From positions 310,001 to 374,000 of the forward strand of contig CAVRYJ010000006.1 in NCBI GenBank assembly GCA_963725425.1: a stretch of 64,000 nt of DNA, given 5' to 3'. The notes beneath the pieces were generated by a model. It worked only from the letters and a program-made list of their open reading frames with translations. It did not search any database and had not been told where the DNA came from. The stretch's first letter is position 1, and each line of letters opens with the position of its first letter. Shown here one piece after another: positions 55,558-64,000 of the stretch. The stretch comes from Clostridium_I sp963725425. Its GTDB lineage: Bacteria > Bacillota > Clostridia > Clostridiales > Clostridiaceae. Position numbers and translations under genes: made by a program.

Positions 55558-55758
55558 ATGAATAAAGATAATGTTTCAAATCATTGGAAATTAAATGTTT
55601 TCTACTACAATCCTGAGAACACCTCTACCTTTGTTAAGAAGAGGACGGGTATAGGAACTACTATTAATTTCGGTAGTAAAACAGGTAAACTAATAGGAAC
55701 AATAATATTTGTGCCTCTCCTTTTAATAATCATAGTACTTATTGCAATTTCATTTTAA
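55558..55758 (+). CDS. DUF5808 membrane protein
   Basis: A 66-residue protein: SNHWKLNVFYYNPENTSTFV, then KKRTGIGTTINFGSKTGKLI (DUF5808 pattern), followed by one membrane helix (IGTIIFVPLLLIIIVLIAIS). DUF5808 is often the C-terminal part of SdpI-type proteins, and sdpI lies 350 bp upstream; it may be a separated accessory. ATG 55558 has GGAGG ten bases upstream. Confidence 0.65.
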   Translation: MNKDNVSNHWKLNVFYYNPENTSTFVKKRTGIGTTINFGSKTGKLIGTIIFVPLLLIIIVLIAISF

Positions 55759-55766
55759 ACTCAACT

Positions 55767-55788
55767 CCCACCTACTGAAGTAGGTGGG
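55767..55788. repeat. Palindromic hairpin, IS200/IS605-like end remnant
   Basis: CCCACCTA-CTGAAG-TAGGTGGG. Resembles IS200/IS605 right-end hairpins; could also be a terminator for DUF5808 (weak T-run). Confidence 0.4.
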
Positions 55789-55832
55789 TTGCTAAAAGAC
55801 TGAGAGTCCTATTGAAGCTAAGCCCCATATAA

Positions 55833-55870
55833 GTGGTCTTACCAACATTTCCGACAAAACACACGCTAAT
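55833..55870 (+). repeat. Candidate Tn3-type 38-bp terminal repeat
   Basis: Starts GTGGTCTTACCAACATTTCC and ends GACAAAACACACGCTAAT; pattern and length like Tn4430-type ends (GGGG...CAGCATTTCGG...ACGCTAAG). A shorter match in the same orientation is at 53967-53986. No partner end in inverse orientation found. The remainder of 55871-56164 shows no gene. Confidence 0.4.
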
Positions 55871-56164
55871 GAATATAGTACCAACATAATTCTAATATAC
55901 CCTTTATGGTACTAGTTCAATGTATAAGATAAAATACACATGAAGCCTTATATATAAGACTTTTACTTGCTTTTATGGCAATTGTTATTCATAATGTTTG
56001 TCAAACACACATCATAAACATTCTATTATCTTGATTTTTTATAGTTTAGTCGGTATGTAAACAATTTGTAATCAATGACTGTAAAAATATTATTCCAAAG
56101 TATGGAATAATATGATAATATTATATGGTAATTCAATACAGATGTAGATGAGAGGTATCCTAAT

Positions 56165-56596
56165 ATGAAAAACAAACAACTAAAAATAATATTGCTAATT
56201 CTATTATTTATTTTCGTTAATCTATTCTCACTATCCTCATTATTTCAGTCCCATACAAAGAATTTTAATGATATGTTGGGGACTAATGAAACAAATATAA
56301 CAAGAATTTTAACGAGAAATGAAAATACTGGACAATATTTCTCTACTACCAATAAAGATAAGATCAAAGAACTCATTAATTTGCTAAACAATAGAAATTA
56401 TAGCAAATCGTTTAATCGATTAACAGTAACGGGCATTAGTTACTATTATGAATTTTTTGCAGGAGACAAAGAAATTCTTAGAATAACTGGCGATTCAGAT
56501 AATGTAAATATAAATGGCACTTGTTATAACATAACTAAAGAAATGTCTGTTAAGTTACTTCATAATTGGTCTAATTCACTTCCAAATAAAAAATGA
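56165..56596 (+). CDS. Hypothetical membrane-anchored protein
   Basis: A 143-residue protein with an N-terminal hydrophobic segment (residues 7-25, IILLILLFIFVNLFSLSS), then a soluble domain of beta character (GISYYYEFFAGDKEILRITG; NVNINGTCYNITKEM). No Cys for lipidation in the expected place. Not recognised; similar short exported proteins are common in clostridia. ATG has GAGAGGTATCCTAAT upstream. Confidence 0.5.
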   Translation: MKNKQLKIILLILLFIFVNLFSLSSLFQSHTKNFNDMLGTNETNITRILTRNENTGQYFSTTNKDKIKELINLLNNRNYSKSFNRLTVTGISYYYEFFAGDKEILRITGDSDNVNINGTCYNITKEMSVKLLHNWSNSLPNKK

Positions 56597-56845
56597 TGTA
56601 GCACCGCTGATTAGGTGGATTACCAAGCCAATACGTCTTTTTATTTTTTTCTTTATTGCGTCAAATTTAGGTTTTAGACAGATAGAATTTATTAAGTTAA
56701 GTATTATCCAACATTACCTTTTTCCTTAAATCAGGTTTTATAAGTTTGATTTGGTATACCCATTACGATATTAATGAATGATTCCTTTAATTCAAATATA
56801 TGATAATATAAACATATTAAAGTTATCATGTAAGGAAGTGCCAAT

Positions 56846-57097
56846 GTGTTAAAAGAGGAGTTTAATAAATTAGAAATAGAAAAGCAAGTGTTGTACATCA
56901 ACGCTATGTTATATCTAAAACCACTCACAAAGATCTGTGATGAGCTTCAAGTTGTAAAGAATACAATTACAGGTGATTTTAAAAAAATCGGTTATACATT
57001 GAATTTAGAGCAAAATAACTACATACTAGATTTTTGTGAGAATAAAACTTTATCCGAATATAATTCTAGTGATATAAAAAAGCTTAAAGGCTACTGA
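56846..57097 (+). CDS. Hypothetical protein with HTH-like segment
   Basis: 83 residues from a GTG, with AAGGAAGTG upstream. LKPLTKICDELQVVKNTITGDFKKIG looks like a helix-turn-helix. Acidic and Lys-rich. No family recognised; could be a DNA-binding remnant. The stretch 57098-57392 has only AT-rich sequence, and nothing else I can support. Confidence 0.4.
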   Translation: MLKEEFNKLEIEKQVLYINAMLYLKPLTKICDELQVVKNTITGDFKKIGYTLNLEQNNYILDFCENKTLSEYNSSDIKKLKGY

Positions 57098-57392
57098 AGG
57101 AAGTGTACTTTGGCATAAGTAGATATAATAATTATTTTGCTATTTGTAAACTACTTTGCCGTATACAACGTACGTGTTGACCTTATATATGAACGGTTTA
57201 CATATACTTTATCATAATAATATCATTACGTTGTACTTGATAGTTTTTATGTTTAATTAATGATTTAAAATTATTAAAAAAGTAGGTCGCTCATGGGGGA
57301 AAAACGTAGTAGCAAAGACCACGCAGTGGCATGTATTTATATTTGCCAATAAAAAAAAAGCAATTTAGATAATAATAGACGCAATAAATGGC

Positions 57393-57427
57393 AAAAAAGG
57401 CGTATTGTCCTGGTACTTCGCCTTTTT
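57393..57427 (-). terminator. Terminator of the MBL-fold gene
   Basis: AAAAAAGGCG and CGCCTTTTT form the stem; on the minus strand CGCCTTTTTT ends the hairpin. Confidence 0.6.
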
Positions 57428-57441
57428 CGAATATTATGAAG

Positions 57442-58230
57442 TTAATTAGAAAATAATTCTTTATCAATAATAAATTGAAGATTGCGTTGGTGGAAAATCC
57501 TTTCTGGCTCAGTAATACTAACTTTAGGTTTAACACAGTCTTCAATCTTAATATTTAAAATTGATTCCTTAGAATTTTGGGCGCGAGACTCCTTTACGTA
57601 CCTTTCCAATCTCATCAAGTATTCTAAACCATCATTTATCTTATCCATGGATGCTATACCATTATGACCTGTTATAACAATGCTTCGATTTGTCATACGA
57701 ATTTTATTTAATGCTTCTCTTATCATCTCTGGCGTAGAATAGCACAAATAGGCAACATTACAAAAGACATGATCACCAGTAATAATTAAATCAGCAGCTT
57801 CTATATCTACAGCTATTGTGCTTAGTGTATGGCCTGGATTATGGAAAATATTAAGTATATACATTCCCCATTCAAGTTGTAAACAACTATCAAAAACTAT
57901 ACCTGGTTTTACAAAACGTTCTTTTTCTTCTTGACTTCTATAAAGTTCAGAAGTAAACGTATGTAAATAATCTTTATGGGCTATTATCTTACTTTCTGGA
58001 AAGAGTGAAAAAGCTGCCATATGATCACTGAAATAGTGTGTACTTATAATATATTTCACTTTTGTCTTGAAAATTTTTGAAATCATTTCTTTAAGTTCAA
58101 TAGCATCTGCATGACTTGCTAATCCATCAACCAGCACAGCTTCATCGTTATTTAAAATTAAAATAGCGTTTGAACTGAATTCCGACCCTATTAAAATAAA
58201 TATATTCTTCTTAACCATTTTAAATTTCAT
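57442..58230 (-). CDS. MBL-fold metallo-hydrolase with a changed metal motif
   Basis: A 262-residue metallo-beta-lactamase fold. Motif 2 reads THYFSDH, whereas the family has THxHxDH: the second His is Phe. Others are kept: NPGHTLST (His), ITGDHVF (Asp), ITGHNG (His). The sequence resembles SoxH/quinoprotein-relay type hydrolases, but substrate is unknown. With Phe the site may hold one metal or have reduced activity (inference). RBS AAAGGCGG. Alone on the minus strand. Confidence 0.75.
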   Translation of the reverse strand: MKFKMVKKNIFILIGSEFSSNAILILNNDEAVLVDGLASHADAIELKEMISKIFKTKVKYIISTHYFSDHMAAFSLFPESKIIAHKDYLHTFTSELYRSQEEKERFVKPGIVFDSCLQLEWGMYILNIFHNPGHTLSTIAVDIEAADLIITGDHVFCNVAYLCYSTPEMIREALNKIRMTNRSIVITGHNGIASMDKINDGLEYLMRLERYVKESRAQNSKESILNIKIEDCVKPKVSITEPERIFHQRNLQFIIDKELFSN

Positions 58231-58414
58231 AAAAGCAATACCGCCTTTCCATTATGTTTCGTAATAAAAAACTTTTCTCCATTAACATTACGAAAAGTTT
58301 TTAATGTAAATTCTTAATGCTTTAATAATCATATATACCTACTCCAGCGAAAGCAAAATTTATTATCAAAACCAAAATACATGTGCTTCTCACAATTTCC
58401 ACGTCCTTCATATT

Positions 58415-58713
58415 GGGGTATGGCAACGATTCGTACAAAAAACTATCGTATGAGCAAAATATTTACATTTAAGTTATCTATATATCCTAAACTGTCTATA
58501 TAACATACTTTATATAGACAGTTTGTATTAAAAAAGAGACTTAATAAATAAGATTTACAGGCTTATCCTACTTAAAACTATCTATATAAGTATTCAAGGT
58601 GACTAAAAAACTTAATCATAAACTAATGTATCTAGGTTTTTCAATGGATAAACGATATAATTTACATTTTTTGCTCATGCGATAATTTCTTTCATGAATC
58701 GTTGCCATACCCC
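58415..58713. mobile_element. TIME-2: second Tn3-type miniature element (299 bp)
   Basis: Ends are 38-bp inverted repeats: the left GGGGTATGGCAACGATTCGT then ACAAAAAACTATCGTATG; the right, read inward, GGGGTATGGCAACGATTCAT then GAAAGAAATTATCGCATG. Flanks share TATT. No ORF inside. Core palindrome AAACTGTCTATATA (58489-58502) and TATATAGACAGTTT (58511-58524), with further copies of the CTATATA motif at ~58475 and ~58580: a resolution-site layout like TnpI-type IRS. Ends differ from TIME-1, so a different parent. Confidence 0.65.
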
Positions 58714-58775
58714 TATTAACGGTACTTAGCTTCTTTATGTTTGTTTGATAATTTAATTAACATTTACTATTTTCT

Positions 58776-59444
58776 TTAATGTTTTAGAACTTTAAGAACT
58801 TTAAGAACTTTATAGAAACCATATCCAATTAGGCACCCTAATAAATGAATTATCGCATAGTCTATGTTTCCTCTTCCAATACCAATTACAAACTTAATAA
58901 TTTGTATTGATAAAACAGTTATAATATATATTTTTAGATTAGCTTTAAATGAATTTGTTTTTTTAGAACTTATTAATGGGATTAATACTCCGACTGGTAT
59001 AAACCATAAACATTCACACGGTATAATAAGTGTGTTTACATTTGGTCCATTGTATAATAAATATTTTACTAATGGAATTAGTGTTGCAAATGGTATTATA
59101 TTAAGAATACTAAACCTTAACCTTGGCAATTCAAAGGCTGATACACGATTTAAAAATGCAAATAGTATAAATAAATATGCACAGAATATGGAAACTATCA
59201 CTTTTTTAGGATTATCAAAAAATGCTATTTTTTCATTATTAAACATTTCCGAAATATTATGTTCATTTCCAAAATTTTTCAATGCTAAGTCAGTTGCCTC
59301 ATCAATAGAGTAACCTTTTTCTAGATATTCATCTTTCAATGAAATTATATGGTCTTTAAATTGAAATTTTAACTCATTAGCTTCTTTCTTATCTAAATCT
59401 AATGGATTTATTACTTTGCTTATATATGTATCAATTTTGCTCAT
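58776..59444 (-). CDS. Permease-prefix (HAAS) domain protein with VanZ-like membrane part
   Basis: A 222-residue protein. N-terminal ~1-70 is a permease-prefix/HAAS domain (ELKFQFKDHIISLKDEYLEK, GYSIDEATDLALKNFG). Then ~5-6 membrane helices resembling VanZ-type proteins. Such proteins are encoded after padR genes, as here (33-bp gap), and are believed to be controlled by them. Function unknown. Starts at ATG 59444 with GAGGAGG upstream. The C-terminus has KVLKVLKVLK repeats. Confidence 0.7.
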   Translation of the reverse strand: MSKIDTYISKVINPLDLDKKEANELKFQFKDHIISLKDEYLEKGYSIDEATDLALKNFGNEHNISEMFNNEKIAFFDNPKKVIVSIFCAYLFILFAFLNRVSAFELPRLRFSILNIIPFATLIPLVKYLLYNGPNVNTLIIPCECLWFIPVGVLIPLISSKKTNSFKANLKIYIITVLSIQIIKFVIGIGRGNIDYAIIHLLGCLIGYGFYKVLKVLKVLKH

Positions 59445-59476
59445 GTGAAACCTCCTCATTTTAAAAATCTTGTTTG

Positions 59477-59797
59477 TTAAATTAAAATAAGTCCTTGAAT
59501 TAAGTCATTAATAGTATTCCAACTCTCTAGTTTTTTTCCCAATTCAGTCTTTCCATTCTCTGTGGTTTTGTAATATTTTCTATTATTTCCACATCCACTT
59601 GAATCCCAATAAGCTTCTAAATATTTTTTTTCTTCAAGGCGTTTAAGTGCTGGATACAAAGTTCCCTCTCCTATTTCTAGAGAATTATTAGCCATTTTTT
59701 TTATTCGTTTTGCAATTTTATATCCATACATTTCATCTTCAGTTAGTAGCTGTAATAGTATCACATCTAATGAGCCTTTTAGTATTTCTTTGTCCAT
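59477..59797 (-). CDS. PadR-family transcriptional regulator
   Basis: A 106-residue PadR protein: LKGSLDVILLQLLTEDEMYG, YKIAKRI, EIGEGTLYPALKRLEEKKYL, RKYYKTTENGKTELG, then a short C-terminal helix. It probably represses itself and the gene downstream (typical arrangement). RBS AAGAGGT. A possible operator TACCT...AGGTA lies at 59847-59865. Confidence 0.88.
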   Translation of the reverse strand: MDKEILKGSLDVILLQLLTEDEMYGYKIAKRIKKMANNSLEIGEGTLYPALKRLEEKKYLEAYWDSSGCGNNRKYYKTTENGKTELGKKLESWNTINDLIQGLILI

Positions 59798-59846
59798 AAC
59801 ATATATTACCTCTTTTAGTTTAATATTACTTATATTATAACACAGC

Positions 59847-59865
59847 TACCTCGATATACAAGGTA
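59847..59865 (-). promoter_or_regulatory. Candidate PadR operator
   Basis: TACCT-N9-AGGTA inverted pair, just upstream of a TATAAT (59832-59837, minus strand) before padR. Confidence 0.4.
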
Positions 59866-60067
59866 CTTTTAAAATTCAATTAATTTAAAAAATAAACATA
59901 AGAATTATTTTGACTAATTAGATAAATTACTAAATAGTGCATTGTATAAACTATAAACGTACCAAATAATAATTAAAATCCTGTCCACTAGTATTTTCCA
60001 AACCTTTTATACAAACAATAATTTGGTAATAATATTGTTTATAGAAGGAAGTGCAGAGGTGATAATC

Positions 60068-60613
60068 TTGAACCAAAAACAGGATATTATATTAAAACAC
60101 ATTAGAGAAGGTAAATCTCAAAGACAGATAAGTAGAGAAACAGGGATATGCAGAGAAACCATAAGAAAATATATTAGGGACTATGAAAATAAGCTGATTG
60201 AAGTTAATGATGACTTGGATGAAATAGGTAAAATCAATGTTATTAATGATATTACAGCCAAACCTAAGTATATTTCATCCCCAAGAATAAAAAAGGTTTT
60301 AACCGATGAGGTGGTTGAGATACTCGAGGAATTTTTAAAAGAAAACAAACAAAAGCGTCTAACTGGACTATCTAAACAACAGAAGAAAAAAATAGATATG
60401 TATGAGATTTTGCTTGAAGAAGGATATAGCGTTAGCTATCCATCTGTAGTGAATGCTGTAAACAACATAGAAAGAAAAAAACGCGAAGCTTATATACGCC
60501 AAGAATATGCGCCAGGTGATATCGTAGAATTTGATTTTGGAGTAGTTAAGTTAAAGATGAATAATGGTAATATTAAGGATTTCCAATTAGGGGTAGTGGT
60601 AGCATCCGTGTAA
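60068..60613 (+). pseudogene. istA: IS21-family transposase IstA, cut by the Tn3-type transposon
   Basis: From TTG 60068 (RBS AGAGGTG) the protein begins LNQKQDIILKHIREGKSQRQ, ISRETGICRETIRKYIRDYE: the IstA HTH. It reaches the beginning of the DDE core (DIVEFDFGVVKLKMNNGN). At 60590 the transposon end starts, and the frame runs to TAG within it. The 3' rest and istB are absent from the window. The transposon therefore landed in an existing IS21. Confidence 0.75.
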
Positions 60614-60687
60614 CCAGGGGCAAAGTAAAAGACCACTCTAATAGCACGTACAGATTAGAGTAATCTTTTATATTTTATAAAAAGCAT

Positions 60688-63663
60688 TTATGCTTGTCCT
60701 GAAATATACATATCAATAGGAATTCTTTGAGCCATATCTAAATCAAAATTTCCATATGGATTTACATGATTATAGATTAAAGGTGTTAATGCCCTGAAAT
60801 CCTCAACAGCCATCATATCATACCATTTTTTTTCTGAAAGAACCTGCTGTATCATTAATGTATTTATATATACCAGGCAATTTTGTAATAGGTGAAGACT
60901 TAATACAGAGAGTTCTTGATCTTCAATTCTATTAGTTGATATTTCGCCACTCTTACCATAAAAAATAAAAGAATTAGCACTATTCCAATTTTCGACTACA
61001 TTAAGACCGGCATGTATTTCCATTCTCAATTCTTCAGAGTTAAGGTATTCACAAAGGAATATAGTTTTTATTGCTTTGCCAAGTTCTGCAAGTGCAAGAT
61101 ATGTAGGATGTTTTAAATTATTTCTAGTAAATCTTTTTAATATGGATTCTGTTTCTGCTGTGCCTAGTCTTAAAGCAGTTGCATATTTCACCATTTCATC
61201 ATATTGCTGTCTTATAAGCTCCCAATTTATTGGCCTTGTTAATACCTGTTGCAAATTGGGGAATGCATCACTTACTCCAGTATCCGGTCTATATAATTTT
61301 TGTGAATGAATAGCTTTAATTCTAGGCATAAGGTTAAATCCTAATAGGTGACAGAAAGCAAATGCAATTTCACTTTGGCCATGAGAATCTACAAAGTTCT
61401 TTTCTATCTCCATATCAGTGCAATGTTTTAATAATCATTCTATCATTGCTGATACTTCTGATGATGAGCATTGCTTTAATTGTGAATATATACAGGTGGA
61501 ATTTTTTTCAACATGCCAATATATCATTACACCACGCCCACGATATCTAATATGCCATTCTGTCATTAGATTCTGATCCCAGGCTCCAAACTTTTTGCTA
61601 TCTGATGCACAGGTTGTAGTACCTTCACCCCAAACTTCATGAACACGGCTTTTAAGTATTGCATTAACTACAGCTGATATTGCATTATGAAGGTTATCTT
61701 TGTTTATAAACTTTCGTTTAATATAAAGTAAGTCTTGATAGTTTTCTCCATGGCTACCAGCTGAAACACGCTTTAAACCTGTATTTGTACCTAATCCATA
61801 TAACGTTAGAATAAGTCGCTTTTGAATTATATCTCTGTCTAATCTTTCATATGCAGCTACAGTTTTAAAATGTTCAGTGAAATTTATTCTTAAATCTGCT
61901 TCTTTAAGAACATCAAGCAAATTTGTCATAGGCCAATGCCTCATGAGTTCAGCTTTGATTTTTGATAAATTAATAGGCTCATCTTGTGCTTCACTGGGTG
62001 ATAAAGTAATCCATCCATTGCTTTTATTAGATAAACTTACTTTAGAATTCTTAGGCATACCGTTATCTAACTTGGCTAACCCATCATACATATCCTTTTT
62101 AATCCTATTTATAAAATCCTCCGAGTCTAATGGCTGCTTTAAAGCTCTGTAGTTTTCTTCCCTTCGTTCCTCAAAGTCGGTTGGCAAATCTTCATCTGGA
62201 TTTCGATACCTATTTGCACCCACTACCCATATTTCTTTACAACGCAGTTTATCACGCAGTGATTGTAATGTGACAATTTCATAGTTAATCCTATTAATTC
62301 GATCTTTTCCCTTTTCGTCTTTTTCAATTACAGCGTCTTTTAATATAGGTTTCACAACACCCTCAATGGGTACCTCATCTGACAATAAAAAAAATCTATT
62401 AGTTGTCTTTGATGATTTCTTTATTAGTTCTAAAGCACTTATAACAGGTTTATGTACTTCATTATTAGAACAAAATTTTAAGATATTAAGTATTTCTGGA
62501 ACCATACGCCTATAATGGTTACCATATGACGCTCTCATAACCGTATAAACTTTTTGTTTATAGGAAGAGCCTGTATTCTTAAATTCTTTTACTATATTAG
62601 TAAGAGTATTTTCACTTACTATAGGGAATAATACTTGTTTTACTATACCATCGGGGTTATTTAAAGCAGCATCAGCCATTTGAAAAAGAATATTTGTTTT
62701 CCCATTAACACGTCTAAAATCATTTATAAATTCTTTTTCAACTTTTCTTTCAGCTCTTACACCTATTCTATGAATAATCTGTATAAGAAGCTCAATGAGG
62801 TTATCTGTTACTTCTCGACACCTAATCCAAAAGAAAACAGCTAATATAGTGTAACGCATATTTTCAGGATGGCGACGAAGCTCTCTTAGTTTTTCTGACA
62901 CTGCCCTTAATTTATATTTATTAAGTATTTTTGGGGGAATGTTATTGAAAAGATTGTCGGGTAATTCTAATTGTTGAATTGTTTTAAGCTTAGTTACTTC
63001 TCTAAATACACTTTCAAGTCCGATACGCCCAGGATCTGCTCTTAAATCGCTAAATGAAATGTAATTTCCGTCAGTACTGTAATCAGATTCTGTTTCATCA
63101 TATGAAGTAAGGTCATTAATAAGAATGTCCATTTTTACTATAGAACCTTTAGTTAATTTTTCAAAACTATCTTGAAAAAAAAGATTTTCATAATTGAATA
63201 TAGCTGATTTGATTAAACGTTCGACTTGATCAGTGGAAGGAGGTTCAATATGTAATTCACGTAAATGCTTATAAGTTTCGGCCTTTAGATGTTCTAAATC
63301 TAAATCATAATACAGAACATTTTTACAAAGCCATTCTGAAATGGTAGTTGTATCTTCTAATGTAGGTTCACGAAAATCAAAATATTCCCTTATTTGTGCC
63401 CTATGATATTTTATTACTCTTCCAGTCCAATCATAATTATCAAAAGTAATTGCTTCAATACCAAGTTGCTTTGATATATACAATATAACTTCTTTAGGTA
63501 TCTCATTTTTATAATTTGGAAACCTTGCTTCATACTGAAAAAATTTAAAAACAACAGCAAAACCCAATCTGGTGGTTCCAGTCTTATTACCTAGTTGCTC
63601 AAGTTCATTTGGTAGCATAGTAAAATGATCTATAAGTTCATCAAGTTCCCAATGTCTTTTCAA
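60688..63663 (-). pseudogene. tnpA: Tn3-family transposase TnpA with an in-frame TGA
   Basis: About 990 codons, usual Tn3 size. N-terminal part from TTG 63663 (AAGGGGA upstream): KRHWELDELIDHFTMLPNEL. Catalytic Asp in CASDSKKFGAWD near residue 690; then at 61435-61437 a TGA replaces Gly (VSAMIE*LLKHCTDM), and the same frame continues with FVDSHGQSEIAFAF (second Asp) and the C-terminal Glu region IFLCEYLNSEELRMEIHAGL. The TGA separates the catalytic residues, so the protein is inactive unless read through. One base change GGA to TGA explains it. Confidence 0.85.
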
Positions 63664-63723
63664 TACAATAATTCCCCTTATAATTGTAATTATTACAATT
63701 ATAACATATAAAATTAGAACTGT

Positions 63724-63850
63724 GAATGTTACATAAGTACGTTGTGTAACATTCACAATCGTTATTTCATGGGCTTTTAAAGACATATGTTATTTTAGTA
63801 TATATTGAATGTTACACAACTATAGTATATTGTTATAATATGTAACTTAT
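63724..63850 (+). promoter_or_regulatory. Internal resolution site of the Tn3-type transposon
   Basis: Core: GAATGTTACATAAG-TAC-GTTGTGTAACATTC (63724-63754). An accessory GAATGTTACACAAC lies at 63807-63820 and GTTATAATATGTAAC at 63830-63845. Same core as TIME-1 (39551-39581). It is the likely binding site of the recombinase just downstream and may also hold divergent promoters. Confidence 0.7.
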
Positions 63851-63878
63851 ATGATATTCTAAGGAGGCTTTAGTTTTA

Positions 63879-64000
63879 TGAATACAGTTGAACCAATTAG
63901 AGATATAAAAATCATAAAAAATATGAGAGCTGTTTTGAAAGGACAATCAATCAGGAATGAATTACTTTTCATATTTGGAATTAATGTAGGTCTGAGAATT
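63879..64000 (+). CDS. tnpI: Tyrosine recombinase (TnpI-like), N-terminal part
   Basis: AAGGAGG then ATG starts MNTVEPIRDIKIIKNMRAVL, KGQSIRNELLFIFGINVGLR, and the window ends. NELLFIFGINVGLR is the first tyrosine-recombinase motif with the catalytic Arg. It lies beside the resolution site and diverges from TnpA, as in TnpI-type Tn3 elements. It resembles short clostridial/Bacillus recombinases that lack the N-terminal core-binding domain (inference). Confidence 0.75.

Larger units (their letters stand above)
60590..64000 (-). mobile_element. Tn3-family transposon of the TnpI (tyrosine recombinase) type, partial
   Basis: The left end at 60590 starts GGGGTAGTGGTAGCATCCGT then GTAACCAGGGGCAAAGTA, a 38-bp Tn3-type end. 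Inside are TnpA (60688-63663, minus strand), a resolution site (63724-63850) and the start of a tyrosine recombinase (63879 on). The other end is outside the window. Its ends match TIME-1 at 39412-39647. Target duplication not checkable. Confidence 0.8.

Noticed and set aside
57291..57545. Minus-strand 84-codon frame overlapping the end of the MBL gene
   Set aside because: It covers the terminator and is out of frame with the clear MBL-fold gene.
1..64000. tRNA or rRNA genes
   Set aside because: No cloverleaf with a GTTCGAATC-like T arm and no rRNA-like stretch was recognised on either strand by eye; a tRNA search program would be decisive.

Overview
The window comes from a low-GC Firmicute, most likely a Clostridium (sensu stricto). 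It is AT-rich, uses GTG/TTG starts behind strong AGGAGG sites, and has a clostridial miaB-mutS-mutL-miaA-hfq-ynbB cluster, a lexA locus beside a XerC-like recombinase, T-box and lysine riboswitches, and an AspRS2 under a T-box. No species can be fixed from sequence alone.

Layout. Positions 1-8.3 kb are accessory: the end of an AraC-type regulator, a dead transposase, a sigma factor/DUF4179 pair, DUF1287, HAD and NlpC/P60 proteins, a broken serine hydrolase and a coiled-coil protein. 8.3-12.4 kb holds the T-box leader and aspS2, then hcp and a CoA-binding protein. 12.6-18.1 kb has a VOC protein, LysR, aldo/keto reductase and nikM/cbiM remnants, and larC-larE-larB for the nickel-pincer cofactor. 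18.3-33.3 kb is mainly core: PHP phosphatase, rplY, lysine riboswitch-dapA, Nudix, xerC-like, lexA, ynbB, hfq, miaA, mutL, mutS, miaB (frameshifted).

33.4-39.3 kb is the most interesting stretch. A regulator with HTH plus TPR-like repeats is followed by a 48-codon exported peptide, which looks like an RRNPP quorum-sensing pair, although the regulator is frameshifted. Next, all on the minus strand, are a sigma factor of the TcdR/UviA type, an LLH-type holin, a 30-codon ORF and a GH48-Ig-CBM3 cellulase with no signal peptide. This arrangement suggests holin-dependent release of a cellulase, parallel to TcdR-TcdE and clostridial toxins.

39.4-50.7 kb is a mobile-element pile-up: a miniature Tn3-type element (TIME), an IS110 element with a candidate bridge RNA, hsp18, an IS200-type transposase gene split by a group II intron exactly between its HUH and tyrosine parts, a TniA/TniB-like transposition module and a truncated transposase. 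51-60 kb has a secreted peptidoglycan-binding protein, a second sigma/DUF4179 pair, sdpR-sdpI with a 17-bp-arm operator, DUF5808, an MBL-fold hydrolase, a second TIME, and a padR pair. From 60.59 kb to the end lies a Tn3-family transposon of the TnpI type, inserted in an IS21 istA gene. Its ends match those of the first TIME.

Several genes carry single-base frameshifts, three of them one-base losses in homopolymers. They may be real decay or sequencing error, and the sequence alone cannot decide.
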